Positions 1 through 11,700 of a stretch of DNA of 64,000 nucleotides are shown one piece after another. Origin of the DNA: Dillenia suffruticosa (taxonomy: Eukaryota; Streptophyta; Magnoliopsida; Dilleniales; Dilleniaceae); NCBI GenBank assembly GCA_033439265.1, contig JAVTVX010000010.1:16585490-16649489 (forward strand), read 5' to 3'. Every line of letters starts with the position of its first letter. The stretch's first letter is position 1. The position numbers were made by a program, and so were the translations under genes. The notes beneath the pieces were generated by a model. It worked only from the letters and a program-made list of their open reading frames with translations. It made no database searches and was not told where the DNA came from.

Positions 1-422
1 TAATAATTTATGGTGATAATTATAAAATTTTAATGGTTTTTTGATAATTGAGAGTCTGTATAAACTTTCTCTTAATACATTAGGTCCCTAACTTTAAATT
101 TCTAAATTTTATATTATCTATTGAATGAAATTGAAGGTGTAGAAGGATTGTATACATCTCAAATTTTTATGTTATCACAATCGTCAGAATTTATCAAAAT
201 CATAAATGATTGGATGTATATTCGATCATCTTTTTCAAATTATTTTTATTTGTATTAAATAATTATTACAATTGATATGCAATATAATATTACAAACGAA
301 ACAAAATACAAAAATCGGGACCTTCGGTGTGTTAGAGAGAGGATTATGTCCCAATCCTTTTAGTGAAGGCTGAAATTAAAACAGGAGGGGGAAACAAAAA
401 AAGATTACCAAAAAAAAGACCA
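1..422. other. AT-rich left edge, no gene seen
   Basis: This stretch is AT-rich and has no long open frame, splice-flanked coding block or clear promoter. It ends next to the tRNA-like segment that precedes the THO4 gene. Confidence 0.5.
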
Positions 423-492
423 GTGCCGCCCGATTTGAACGGAAGATTTTTAGTGTGTTAGATGGAGGTGATAACCAATTAGACCACGGCAC
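423..492 (-). repeat. tRNA-like segment (decayed tRNA or SINE head)
   Basis: Read on the minus strand, the ends GTGCCGT and GCGGCAC can form a seven-pair acceptor-type stem (one G:T pair). An A-box-like stretch (TGGTCTAATTGGTTA) and a B-box-like GTTCAAATC lie between them. The anticodon arm does not fold properly and the T stem keeps only about three pairs, so this is not a functional tRNA. A degenerate tRNA gene or the head of a tRNA-derived SINE fits best. Confidence 0.35.
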
Positions 493-797
493 TTGACGCC
501 TAGGTCGGTCCCTTTAATTTTTTTGATTCTAATTTTACTACTTTATTATATTATCCGTTTTCGTTGGTACCCCGCACTTGGTTCTCCTTTTCGCTGTTCT
601 GTCGCTTCCTCTCTTCTCGTCCCCAAAAAAACCCTAGTTTGCCCCCTCTCTTTCTCTCTCTATCTCCTTCTCTGTTCTCTCCCTTCACGCCGTAACTTAT
701 CGATCCATAATCATCCAGATCCAGATCTATCTCCCACGCCGCTTTCTATCGCCTCGAACATCTTTCTCTCTCTCAAGGTTTATTTTTAAAGCAAAAG
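493..797 (+). promoter_or_regulatory. CT-rich 5' leader of THO4
   Basis: Pyrimidine-rich sequence (repeated TCTCTC tracts) lies immediately before the THO4 ATG, as is common for 5' UTRs of plant housekeeping genes. No convincing TATA box is seen. The short open frame that runs through it is probably untranslated. Confidence 0.4.
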
Positions 798-3474
798 ATG
801 TCAAGTGCTTTGGACATGTCGCTCGACGATCTGATCAAGAACAACAAGAAATCTGGAGGGGGAGGCGGAAATCGAGGCAGAGGCAGAGGATCATCTGGCG
901 GTCCAGGCCCTGCCCGTCGATTCCCAAATCGCGTTGCTAATCGATCGACTCCCTACTCGGCGGCCAAGGTGAAAAAACAAATCAAAAACAACTAGGGTTT
1001 CTCTATCATCTGTCTTCACTCACTTTTCATCTAAACTCGGTCGATGACGAATCGACCCTCTTTGGTTGCTTACGAAAAAACTCAAATCGGTGATTGTCTG
1101 ATTTTAAAAAGGATTTTTGATTCACGATCTTTGGTTTAGGCGCCCGATTCCCCTTGGCAGCACGATATGTTCGCAGATCAGCCTATGGCGGCTTATCCGG
1201 CTCAGGGAGGTCGTCCTTCTTCCATCGAAACAGGCACCAAGCTTTATATATCGAATCTTGATTATGGCGTTTCTAATGAGGACATCAAGGTATTCAACTC
1301 CTATTCTTTGTCTGTTGGACGCCTTTGATTATGTGTTCACATGCCTGTTCATCATTTTTGTTTAATAGTTGAACTATAAATGATAAACTAGGCTTTGCGT
1401 TGGTTTGATCTGTTGCCTCTCGTGCGATTTCTATATTATTAATGATGATGAAAATAGTTTTCGTTTAGCATCTACATGGGGAAGAAAAGCAATCCTTGTG
1501 ACTTTGTTGAATTTTAAGTTGTTTAGTTTTTCCTTGTGTGCTATTGGAGAGATTATTGCTCATGTTTTATAGTAAGCTCTAAATTTCCGTTGGTGGGAGA
1601 TTGTTCCCTTTTATCAATGCTAGGAAGTTTGAAGGGTTACTAAAATAGGATCGTTCATTTTTTATGTGATTTTGTACTTTTGTTCGGAGTTTTCCCTTTA
1701 TTTTGTTTGGCATATATGAATTAAAATTGTTAGTTTCTCAAAGGTTGGTTGTATCTTTCATGAAGTAATAATGCCCACCTCTTTGTTTAGTTTGCTTATA
1801 CCTTTTTTTGGGAATGTTTTAGGAACTATTCTCAGAGGTTGGTGACCTGAAACGGTATTCAATTCATTATGACAGGAGTGGAAGATCAAAGGTATCATAA
1901 AGTTTGACATTTTGGCCATTCAGACTATCTTATTTTCTGTTTGGTAGTAGTTTACAAAAATTTTCTTTTTCTCAGGGAACGGCGGAGGTGGTCTTCTCTC
2001 GGCGAGCAGATGCCTTGGCAGGTGTCAAGAGATACAACAATGTTCAACTTGATGGAAAGCCTATGAAGATAGAGATGGTGGGAACAAATATTGTGTCTCT
2101 TGGTGTGGCGCCTTTAGCTGTCAATGGTGCTTTTGGAAACACAAATGGTGTTCTCCGAGGGTAGATTCGACCTTCCTTCCTCACTCTTCTACGCTCCTTT
2201 AAAAAAAAAAATCCTCTTTGGGGTTTGTTTCATTGAAAAATCAATGCCTTTCTATGGCTGACACTAGTTTTAGGTGGCTTCCTGAACTCTGGGACTGTAC
2301 TCTGAATATCAGCCTCAAGTTCCTTGGCTGGGAAATTGTAATCCTTCTTCTCTTCCGTAACTTGTGGGGGGAGGGGGTGTTTGTGGCCATGCTTGGTATG
2401 CCCATTGGCAAGACCAAAGATCACTTGAGAAAAATATATGCTAATCCTCTGTCTATGCTTGGTATGGTCATGCTTGTTTGTGGCCATCTTTGGTTGATGG
2501 GGGTTAAACTTTAGTAAATATATACTCTACCTGCTTGTATTGGTATCATTTCTTTCAATACTAATTCTGGTTAGAAAACTTGTATAAATTCAAGTCATGT
2601 GGCTCCCCAAGTGAAACAATAAAAGTTGAAATTTCGAATCTGTCATTTCCTAATTCTAAATTTATGACGTGCACAATATTGTTACATCTTTGCAGTTCTT
2701 TTATTGCCTTTTCTCCCTTTAATTTTTCTGTCTTACTGATTATACCACATTGGGACTTATTTTGACAATTAAAATTTTTTTAACCAAATTTTTTTTATGT
2801 TATGGCTAGAGAATCTGAATAGCAAGCATATTTCTTAACCTTGGGCTTGTAGTTAAGATGCTTAGGTCCTTTTGGATAAAGGAATAAACTTTGGGAACAA
2901 ACCTATAGTGCCAATGATACACGGCCTCAGCATTGGAGCACCTAAATACTCTTGGCCTAAAACTATGGTCTTGCGAGACTATATAATCTCACTTGAAAAT
3001 TTTGTGCAGAGAGAACTGATGAGTTGAAATTTCTTCTTGTATATATTGTTCTGATTTTCTGTGAAAATACTGTAGAATGTGGGATTTACTTCATCTTTAT
3101 GCATTCAACTGAGATCAGCACGTATTTCAGTGTTTCTTCCCAATTATGGACATATCTGGATTCCCCGTATCATGATTTGATCTTGTTAAACTAGGTCTTT
3201 CACTGGTCATGTCTGGAATCAATCTTTTCAGCCTTTCCTTTGCTCTTTAGTTCTTCAAATAGCATAGTTATTTGACTGGTCTGATCCTTTTGTGATCTGG
3301 AACAGTGGACAAGGAAGAGTTGGTGCAGCAGGACGACCCCGTGGTGGCAATGAAGGTGGCCGTGGACTTGGGAGAGGCCGTGGGCGAGGAAGGGGCCGTG
3401 GAGATAAGATGTCAGCAGAAGATCTTGATGCTGATTTGGAGAAGTATCATTCAGAAGCAATGCAAATAAATTGA
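798..3474 (+). CDS. ALY/REF mRNA export factor (THO complex subunit 4)
   Basis: Adaptor that loads onto spliced mRNA and hands it to the nuclear export receptor as part of TREX. Five exons: 798-968, 1140-1289, 1823-1891, 1976-2160 and 3306-3474, all with GT..AG introns, joining in phase to 247 residues, close to plant ALY1/ALY2. The N-terminus carries the UAP56-binding motif (LDMSLDDLIKNNKK, about residues 5-18), then a Gly/Arg-rich stretch. One RRM spans about residues 90-168, with RNP2 LYISNL (92-97) and an RNP1 position GTAEVVF (131-137). A C-terminal RGG/GRG block precedes a second helix-forming motif (LDADLEKYHSEAMQ). The start is the first ATG after a CT-rich leader. The last intron is long (about 1.1 kb). 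Family assignment is firm; which paralogue is not decided. Confidence 0.95.
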
Positions 3475-4240
3475 GTTCAAGTCATTCTTTGTTTATTTTG
3501 ACTTCTGCTTTAGCCACTGCGTGCTTGATGGTGCGACAATCCCAGCTTTATATTGTGTATTTTGACCAATTTCCTCTTTCTGAAGAAGGTTACAAAGTAG
3601 TAGTTTTAGAGAAGCTTGCTAGAGTCTTGATTTGTGAAGTTGGGATTTATTCTGGATATTCCTTTTGGGCATAGTTTGTGGGTTAAAAGACCAGTATCTT
3701 ATGAATTCTGCACTTGCCGCCTTTGGATTTGTTAGTCATTTCGATCCTTTCAGTTTATGCTTGCTGAATCAGAAGTGGTGCCATCTGCTTGATTATTATC
3801 CTATGGAACGAACCTGATGACTGCCAGATGAAGGGATTCAATGGCTTTACAAGCCCCACTGCCCGCAGTTCTGATGCTTGGAATTGCATCTTACTTATTT
3901 AAACAGGGGGACACAGGTATACACCATTGAATGAAGAGACTAAGGTAGTTTTTTTTTACCTTTATTTGACGAAGTATCCTCGTTCATTTGCCCTTATTGG
4001 CTTGATTAGTTATGTGTAGCTTTTAGTTTTTGAAGAATTTTTGTCACTAGTTTAGGTGAAGGCTTGGCCATTCAGTATGTATCTAGAATTGCTTTATGTC
4101 ACTAATAGTGAACCTAGTTTGGTTGTGGGGGGTTCCTGAATCTGTTGCTTGTAATGTTGAGGATGTTTTTCCTCCTCTCATGGGTTCAGCTTGGTTCTGT
4201 GATTTTTTGTTTTGACTTAAAGACGTTTCCTGCTGGAGGG
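3475..4240 (+). other. THO4 3' UTR and downstream spacer
   Basis: The 3' UTR probably covers the first few hundred bases after the stop codon. Beyond it I see no coding structure. Confidence 0.35.
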
Positions 4241-4249
4241 ACAAACATG

Positions 4250-5190
4250 TCAAAGGATAAGAAACAGATTGACAAATTAGTTGAATATAAAGGAATTATG
4301 AGCAAGTGGGTTATATGTTGATCCGGATCAAGGTGGCAGAATCAATTTCTCAAGCTTGTTGATTAATTGGGAGATTGTGTTATCTGTTCTGATTGCACTA
4401 GAATCTAGAAACTGTCATGTTCTGTATTATGTGTAAATGGCTTGATTTGATTTGTTATCACTAGAGCTATCGAACTTAGTGATAGATGTTTCACCCCCAG
4501 TGAGATTTCGAAACATATGATAAAAGGTGAAGGAGAGTGGGAGCTTTTTCTGGCAATTTGCTTCTGTGAACAAGGCTATGGATTGTGAGTGGCTTGTCAT
4601 GTCTGTATTCCATTCCCAGGAATTTTAATTCTGTACGGCGTAGCTATGATTTCACTGGAGGATTTCAATGATGTGGCTGCAATTGACTTGTTTTTTCCTT
4701 GTTGCATTGCAAGACTGAGTATCTTGCAAGCAGTGTTAACAAGTGTTATATGTTTCATTAATGAATTAATGGACGTGGTATGTATGTGGTATGCTCAGAC
4801 ATTCATGGTCAATTTTCCAACATTGTTGGTTAATTGGAGATTTAATGGAGCTGGAACGTCTTACTGGATATGCTTGTTCCATTTTAGGTCATTAGAATCC
4901 AGAATATTTTCCACATGTTCCGAATAATGCATAAATGGCTTTGATTCGATTTGTTTTCAATGGAGCCATTCAATGAGCTTTCGAAACATAAGGTACAAAA
5001 GGCATGGAGAGCATGGGAGATCTATCTGGCAGTAAATAAGGTTTATGGATTGTGTGTCGCCAGTGATGTCTTCAACTGGAATATGGATTGTGTCGCCAGT
5101 GTTTATATCTGGGCTATGACTTCGCTGGAGTAACTTTACGATTATCGAGCTGAAATTGACAGTTTTTGTGTTGTTGCTATGAAAGATAAA
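4250..5190. repeat. Diverged tandem duplication (period about 465-495 bp)
   Basis: Two adjacent copies, roughly 4250-4720 and 4720-5190, share a string of diverged blocks in the same order. Examples are TTGTTGATTAATTGG versus TTGTTGGTTAATTGG, AGAATCTAGAA versus AGAATCCAGAA, TTTCGAAACATA in both, and GCTATGATTTCACTGGAG versus GCTATGACTTCGCTGGAG. Spacing between matching blocks drifts from about 495 to 461 bases, showing indels. No coding potential is evident in either copy. Confidence 0.7.
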
Positions 5191-5205
5191 TCTTGCACCG
5201 TGTTT

Positions 5206-5400
5206 TTTATTTTGGTATTATATCAACTGATATCTAAAACCATGTTCTTATTAATTTAGTTTGGAACTTGCAGTGATTCATTTAAGAAGATTATTCTTTC
5301 AACGTAGTTTTTTTTATATTCAAATCGCGAATCGAACTCGGGGACTTGGATAAGGGATCTAGCCTCACATTTCATTAAGCTGTTGGTATTTTGCATCGTG
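5206..5400 (-). repeat. SINE-like repeat, T-rich end first
   Basis: It shows the layout of the dispersed family in this window: a T-rich start, GGTATTATAT, a block around TTTGGAACTTGCAGTGATTCATTTAAG, and CAAATCGCGAATCGAACTCG near the other end, where a decayed B-box on the minus strand would sit. It closely parallels the copy near 47.94 kb. Confidence 0.5.
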
Positions 5401-6084
5401 TTTATGTATATGTTCTATTATTCTTTTTTTATTGGTACATATATGTAGAACATCATCAGATTAAATGGTTCGTCCTTAAGAATCATCCCTGAGAAAGACC
5501 ATTTGCTTCTATGGATTCTTTGTTTTTTGTTTTAGGTTGTATAAAGATTTAAACTTGGAATCGCCAGGTTAAGAGATGAGATTTGTATCATTAGATTGTT
5601 TAAATTCAGTGAAAGTAATATATAACCAATTCATGGATGAAATCGCCTTCTGTCTTCATGTTATTCTGGGGCATATTCTGTTTTGAATGCGCATTACCAT
5701 AGGTTATGTCCCGAAGTCCCACGATGATAGAAGAAGCTCAAATCTTAGGCTATTATGCTACTGCCTTTGGACCTTCGGCCCAACAGCTAAAGGCTACGTA
5801 AAAGGCCTAAAAATGTGCCCACCATGTTAAAAGTGTACTTTAATTTCTATACCTTGTTTAATCCGGGCTTTGGGCGCGGCTTTGATGGACATGTACCATT
5901 TTTTTTTGTTACACATGATTCGAAATTGAAATGACTAAGTTGAGGGAGAGAGATTGTAACTATTAAACTGTCCTATTAGGAACATGGACATGCACCATGA
6001 CGTCGATATTCAAGAATTTGGGCCTCCCTCAACGGGACAGTTTTTAGCCCTTGCCAAAAGCTAAAATAGTCTCCAGATAGCCGT
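5401..6084. other. Spacer between THO4 and the LINE
   Basis: No gene or RNA is recognised. The sequence is mixed, with one C-rich patch near 5760-5890. Confidence 0.4.
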
Positions 6085-6096
6085 TATCTTTCTCTC

Positions 6097-8300
6097 TCTT
6101 TATTTTTTTTTTTGGTACAGGATGAAAAGGAAGAAAGAAGAACAAAAAAAAGACAGCAAGAGGAAAGACTCAAGCTTCCTGCGAATAGCTTGCCTGCTCC
6201 GAGACAGTTTTTTTCCTTCTCCTAGACCAGGAGACTCCAACAGCATCTAACTTCACGAGCAGCTCCACCTCCAGAGGAGGACTGCAAGTCTCCACTATAC
6301 CAGGATTGATGGCTTTGCCAGCTCTGCAAGCTTATCAGCACAATGGTTTGCTTCTCTGAACACGTGATGAACCTTGGGGATGTCCAACTCTTTCATCATC
6401 TCTCTACAATCTACCTCAATATTTCTCCAAGGATGATTCAAGCCAACTCCTTCATTAATCGCCGAGACTACATTAAGAGAGTTGCTTTCAATCTCCATTT
6501 CTCTGAACTTCCTGCTAATGGCTTTTCTCATACCTTCTTTCAAACCCCATAATTCAGTTAAAATCCCACCGAACCCACATTAGCCCAAAAGCCAAATATC
6601 CACTCTCCTTCGCTGCCTCTGAAGAGACCACAGGCACTAGCAATGGTTCCTTCAAGATCAACTCCTCCATCCACATTAAGCTTGACTCTGCCTTCTAGAG
6701 GTTTTAACCAAGCCACCAACACCACCTCTTCCTCCACTCTATCATGGTTAGCTCTAGAGACGAAATCTCTAATCATGCACTGAGCCCTTATAGCAACTTG
6801 CTGCATAGGCTCATGCTTCTGCTAGAAGATAATGTAGCACCTCGATTTCCATATGGTCCAAACTATCATTGTGAACCCCACTTGCTCCTCAAGCTCAAGC
6901 TGAAACTGTCTATGCAAGCTCTTCTTAAGCCAATTTCTACCTGCTTCCCTCATAAGTCTACAGCCGGATCAACATTCTGAACCATCTGCCTCCAAATACT
7001 CCTAGCATGAGGACAGTCTCTCAAGGCATGCTCTAGGGATTCCACGATTTTGCAAAGGTCTTCTTCCACAATTCTTCTTCTTTTAAGCTCTGCTTTTGTC
7101 AAAACCTTGTTCCTAACCGCCGGCCATAGGAAAACCTTTACTCTTTTGGGGCCTTTTATCCTCCAATTCCACTTCTAGTCCTCATCAATCCTCTAGGGCA
7201 GCAAATTCTTCTTTTTTTGGAGCCAATAGGCAGAAGCTACAGGGAACTCCCTTGTCGACATTCTCACTCCAGTACAAAGCGTCTTCTCTAATCCTATTTC
7301 TTGGAATAGGAAGTGCTCTGATTTCCTCAACTTTATTCTTAGGCAGCATTGACTCCTGCTCCTCCACCTTCCATCTACCCTCCTCATCCCAAAAATGATT
7401 AACCTTTGTTGCTGCAGAACAGACTTCATGCGGGACTAGAGCTTCCTCCGCTAGCACTTCCCTGCCAATCCAACGATCGACCCAGAAACATATAGAATTA
7501 CCATCCCCGATCCTCCATTTCAAGCCCTTGGTGAGGCAGTTTATAACATAACAGATTCCCTTCCAAACAACCAAAGTGCTACCCCTTCTTTTATGGGCAA
7601 GGAAGTTATCACCTCTAAGTTATTTGCATCTTAGCATCGAAGCCCATAAGGCTCTGTCATCTTTCAAAATTTTCCACCCTAACTTGGCCATTATGGCAAC
7701 ATTACAATCCCTCATGCTTCTCAATCTAAACAACACTCCCTTTTAGACTGACACACTACTTCCCACTTCACCGAACGGGTCCTTCTTCTCTCCTCATTGC
7801 TGCCCCACAAGAAATTCCTATTAAGCTTATTAAGCTTATCAAGAGTTTTGCAAATACTCTCTAGCAACCAAGTTGACTGCATGTTGTAGATTGGAACCGA
7901 AGCAGTCACCGATTGAATAGCGTTCTTCTCCCCGCCGTGTTTAAAGTCTTAGCTTTCTAGTAACTTAATTTCCTCTGCACTCTTTCTACCAGCTACTGAT
8001 AGAAGTTATTGTTCACTCTACCATGAATGATCGGCACTCCTAGATAAATCCCCAAGTTGTTAGTAATAACAAATTTGATGCAAGACGCTAGAGAGGCTTT
8101 AAGACTGTTAGGAGTTTTAGGTGAGATCCAAATCTTGGATTTGGATGGATTAACTTGAAACCCACTTTCGCTTGAAAATTCCCTGAGGCACTCGAGAATG
8201 TTATTAAGATTAAGATGTTCCGCCTCTGTAAAGAGGATCAAATCATCCGCAAAAAAGAGGTGGGATAACACCGGACCCCTCCTGGCAACTTTAAAGCCAG
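6097..8300 (-). mobile_element. 5'-truncated non-LTR retrotransposon (L1-clade LINE)
   Basis: Only the 3' part of a plant LINE is present. From its upstream end (right): the end of the reverse transcriptase with the FADD active-site box (LSHLFFADDLILF, 8230-8271), the downstream RT region with NFLWG and VKWEVVC (7721-7909), the linker with GDGNSICFWVDRWIG (7185-7574), a zinc-binding region (about 6960-7110) and a C-terminal RNase H domain (KLNVDGG at about 6680, the rest at 6295-6543). The reading frame is broken by several frameshifts and stops, so it is inactive. A T run at 6103-6113 is the poly(A) tail. The sequence TATCTTTCTCT occurs at 6085-6095 and 8301-8311, consistent with a target-site duplication and with truncation at 8300. 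Confidence 0.9.
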
Positions 8301-8311
8301 TATCTTTCTCT

Positions 8312-8796
8312 TTTAATGAATCTCAATTCCAACATCATCCCGCTTCCCCTAATCCTATTCCGACAATTCAAGTCCTAGAAAAAACTGGACCAAGCCTAGT
8401 CAATCCGGACTAGACTTGACCCGTGGTGCTCAAAACTGCCAAGAAAATGCTGCTTGTGCTGATAACACAATTCAATATAGAACAAGGGGCTAAACAAAAT
8501 TCAATCGTACGGGCAATATATGGTTCCACCAATAGCAGCATAAATAGAAATCATGTTTGCACCAGCCTAATGCACCATTTCTTCTCATATGTTTACAACA
8601 TTTCTTCCATCTTTTTATGGATGGTTTTCCTGCAAGTTAACTCTAAACATACAACAAAAACAGATGTGAAGGATAAAGCATTAACTCATCCAAATGTTCC
8701 TTTTTTTTTTTCTTTTTTTTGGACAAATGCTGCATATTTTTAGACCTAAAAACATAAATCGGAGACCATATATTTGAACATCTATTAGACTATTAC
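8312..8796 (-). other. 3' UTR and spacer of the unknown gene
   Basis: Sequence downstream of the TGA at 8797-8799, up to the LINE target site. A T-rich tract at 8700-8720 is the only notable feature. Confidence 0.4.
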
Positions 8797-11700
8797 TCAT
8801 GGCATCTTCACTTTTCTCAGCTTCTCCCATTGAGAAAAAATAAGCCTCAGTATCCAATAAAATATTGCCACCATGCATGATTTGACAAAGTTCCAACAAG
8901 ACGAGGGCCAGTACCATGGATAAAGCAATCTGAAAAAGAGACTTATGAGATGCCGTGGATAGCGTCCAACCTGTATGACAGCTTCCATTAGAATATCATG
9001 TAGTTGAGATGGAAAGGGATCCAACTTTCTTACTGAGATGCATTGATATTCTTGAATATTTGGAAATTATAAAAAAAATCTAAATTCCCCACATTGATAC
9101 GTAATATATGAAGCAAGCAATAACTGGTCAATGCATTTTTTCTTGAAAACTTTACCAATCAAGGCCCCAATTTGAAGGAGAATTACAATTTGAGCGCAAA
9201 TAATTACCAAGGTTATGATCATAAGCTCGGTTAGCTATTTCTAACCCCAACATTAGACTCTGTGTGCAGGCATGTTCCTAACCATTTTAGTGCCTAGAAT
9301 CCGTGTCATTAAGCATGCACACTTTGAATCAAGTGTCTATGTCTATACCTCATACCATTGACAAGTTGCTTATCACAAAATTCCAATAAAAAAAGTTGCA
9401 ATAGAAATAGATTCTAATAGGAAACAAAAAGAATTATATCAATTACATAAATTGTTGACTGGTGCAAAAATAATTCATCACTATAAAACTAATGCAGCAA
9501 TTGAAAAATTGATGGTCCCCAATTTTCGGTAAACCTAACAAACATTATGTTCTATATTCAATAAACTTCAACCCAAAATACTATATATAATAATATATAT
9601 TCATATATGCCAAGTAACTTAGAACATAACTTTTATAGAATGTTATAACTACTATCCTTATATAATAATAATCAGAGTATTAAAATTTACCACCAAGAGA
9701 AAAAATTTACTGCAAAGGTTCCTTTTCATTTAAGAGAATGCCCCCCTCCTGCCCGCAGGGGGGGGGGGGGTTGTACAATTAAAAGCTTGCTAAACCCTAT
9801 CGGAATATTTTACCCTATATAATATGTATTTTATTTTTAACTAGAGGTAAATACGGCAATTGACAAGGTTAAAATTCTGAAAAGGACAGTGAATAAACTA
9901 GCCAAGCCTCTAAAATCTTTCCACCTTCATGTATGCTCAAAGCTAGTGTCTCTATTAACATGAATCTCAATAAAAGACCTTCCAACATGAACAATATATA
10001 GACCGCTAACTTCAAAAATAATAAATGGATTATTATGCTGTCCAAGGATTACTCACAGGAAACAGTAGGTCAAGAGCATCCCAGGCAGCATGGCGGACTA
10101 CTCTTGTAGGGTACATCGGACCCCCAGGTGATGTAAAGCTATACAAACAAGCCTTCAACCTTGTACTCGTGGTCATTCTCAGTTCTAAGCCTGGAAAACA
10201 TCAAACTATGTAGACTTAATCCAATTAAAACCAAACCTTGGAAAGAAAAGACCGTAAAATAGTGCAGCTTATCAGTGATTATAGCACTGATACCCTGGAG
10301 AACTTTGATGCGTGAAAGGTAATGTAGCAGTACTGGCTCCACCTTCAACTTTTGAAGCTAATAATATTAAACACATAAAAGACCATATCAGAATATTCAT
10401 GCAATGTCAGGAAATCATGAGACTCCAGTTTTTTTCTGTTACCTGATCAGCAAGTTCAATGACAAAAACATCTGCTGGCCCACCAACCAAGAAAGCATTT
10501 GGAAAAATAGGAAACTGCTTTAAGAAGCTCTCAAGCCTATCATCTACAGAGGAAACAAGGGAAATGCAGTTTCAATACAACTCACGTTACCCTGTGAGGA
10601 AACCAAAATTAGGGTAAAAAAATGTACCTAAGTTGTAGAACAAAATGAATCTTGAAAGCAGCAGAAACAAATCTCTCTGGGCCTAGAAATAGTAAAACTG
10701 TGGTCAGTCAACTAACACATTGGATACATCCAATTATATAATTCAAAATAAGAAAAAAGAGATGTATTAACAAGTGAAAAGGATAGAGCAGAAATCATGC
10801 CCCCAACCTGCAGCGGTATTTTATTTAAACGCTGTGTCACCAATGCAACTTCATCCAGAAGGTACTGGAAACAACCAAAAAGACAGGCAAACAGAATGTC
10901 TCTAAGGCAAATAAACTTGAAAATATATATAAACGTGTGTGTATTTAAAAACTAGGTATTGAGAAACTAACACGAAAGAGAGATTGAAACCTCCTTGAAT
11001 TTGTTTGAATATCAATCCTGCCAATAAGGTTGCATAAGAACATGAAGATAATGAGACTGCAAACAGAAGCCTTTTATCCTTTTCCTTTCTTATTTTGCCA
11101 CTCTTGTGAGTGTAGGGCAAAGATTTGAAACTTTGACCTACCATAGGTCATGGTTCATTCTTCCTTTCAAAGAACATTAAACCAAGAGCCAGGATCTACA
11201 AACTGTATACACTGAAATTTGCAAAAAAATTAAAGGACAGAAAAGACTAATACCAAAGTATGAGTTCTTTCCTCAATCACCTTCCTCTAATTTTTCTCGT
11301 TCACAAGGTATGCCCCAGGGGAATAGCCAAAACAATAGACAGAGAACCTATCTCAACACTACAATTCATTGGGAGGTCCAAGCATCACGATGCTCCAAAT
11401 CTCAAATTTGACCAGAGAAATGTTTTCTCTTGTTGATTGAATTGAACTAAAAATACCAACTGCTAGAGCAACACCACTGGAGCATACCTAGATGCTGCAT
11501 GCAGCATCTATTGGAATGACCAGAAAATTCTGAGACATTTCTAGGTCTACTGAAGCCTCACATTTAAGGCCTCATCCAACACACTTACTATGGTTGATCA
11601 TGTTTGACCTGATTAACTAGATGGAGTCAACTTTCGACTCTTCTAGTTGATCTGTAAGACTATTACTCCGTTTGTGTCCTCAACTTGTCTTTATTCTGTT

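Noticed and set aside
8681-8917. Alternative C-terminus for the unknown gene using a 43-base intron ending before 8917
   Set aside because: Plant introns are rarely so short, and the uninterrupted exon 8970-8797 joins the preceding exon in phase.
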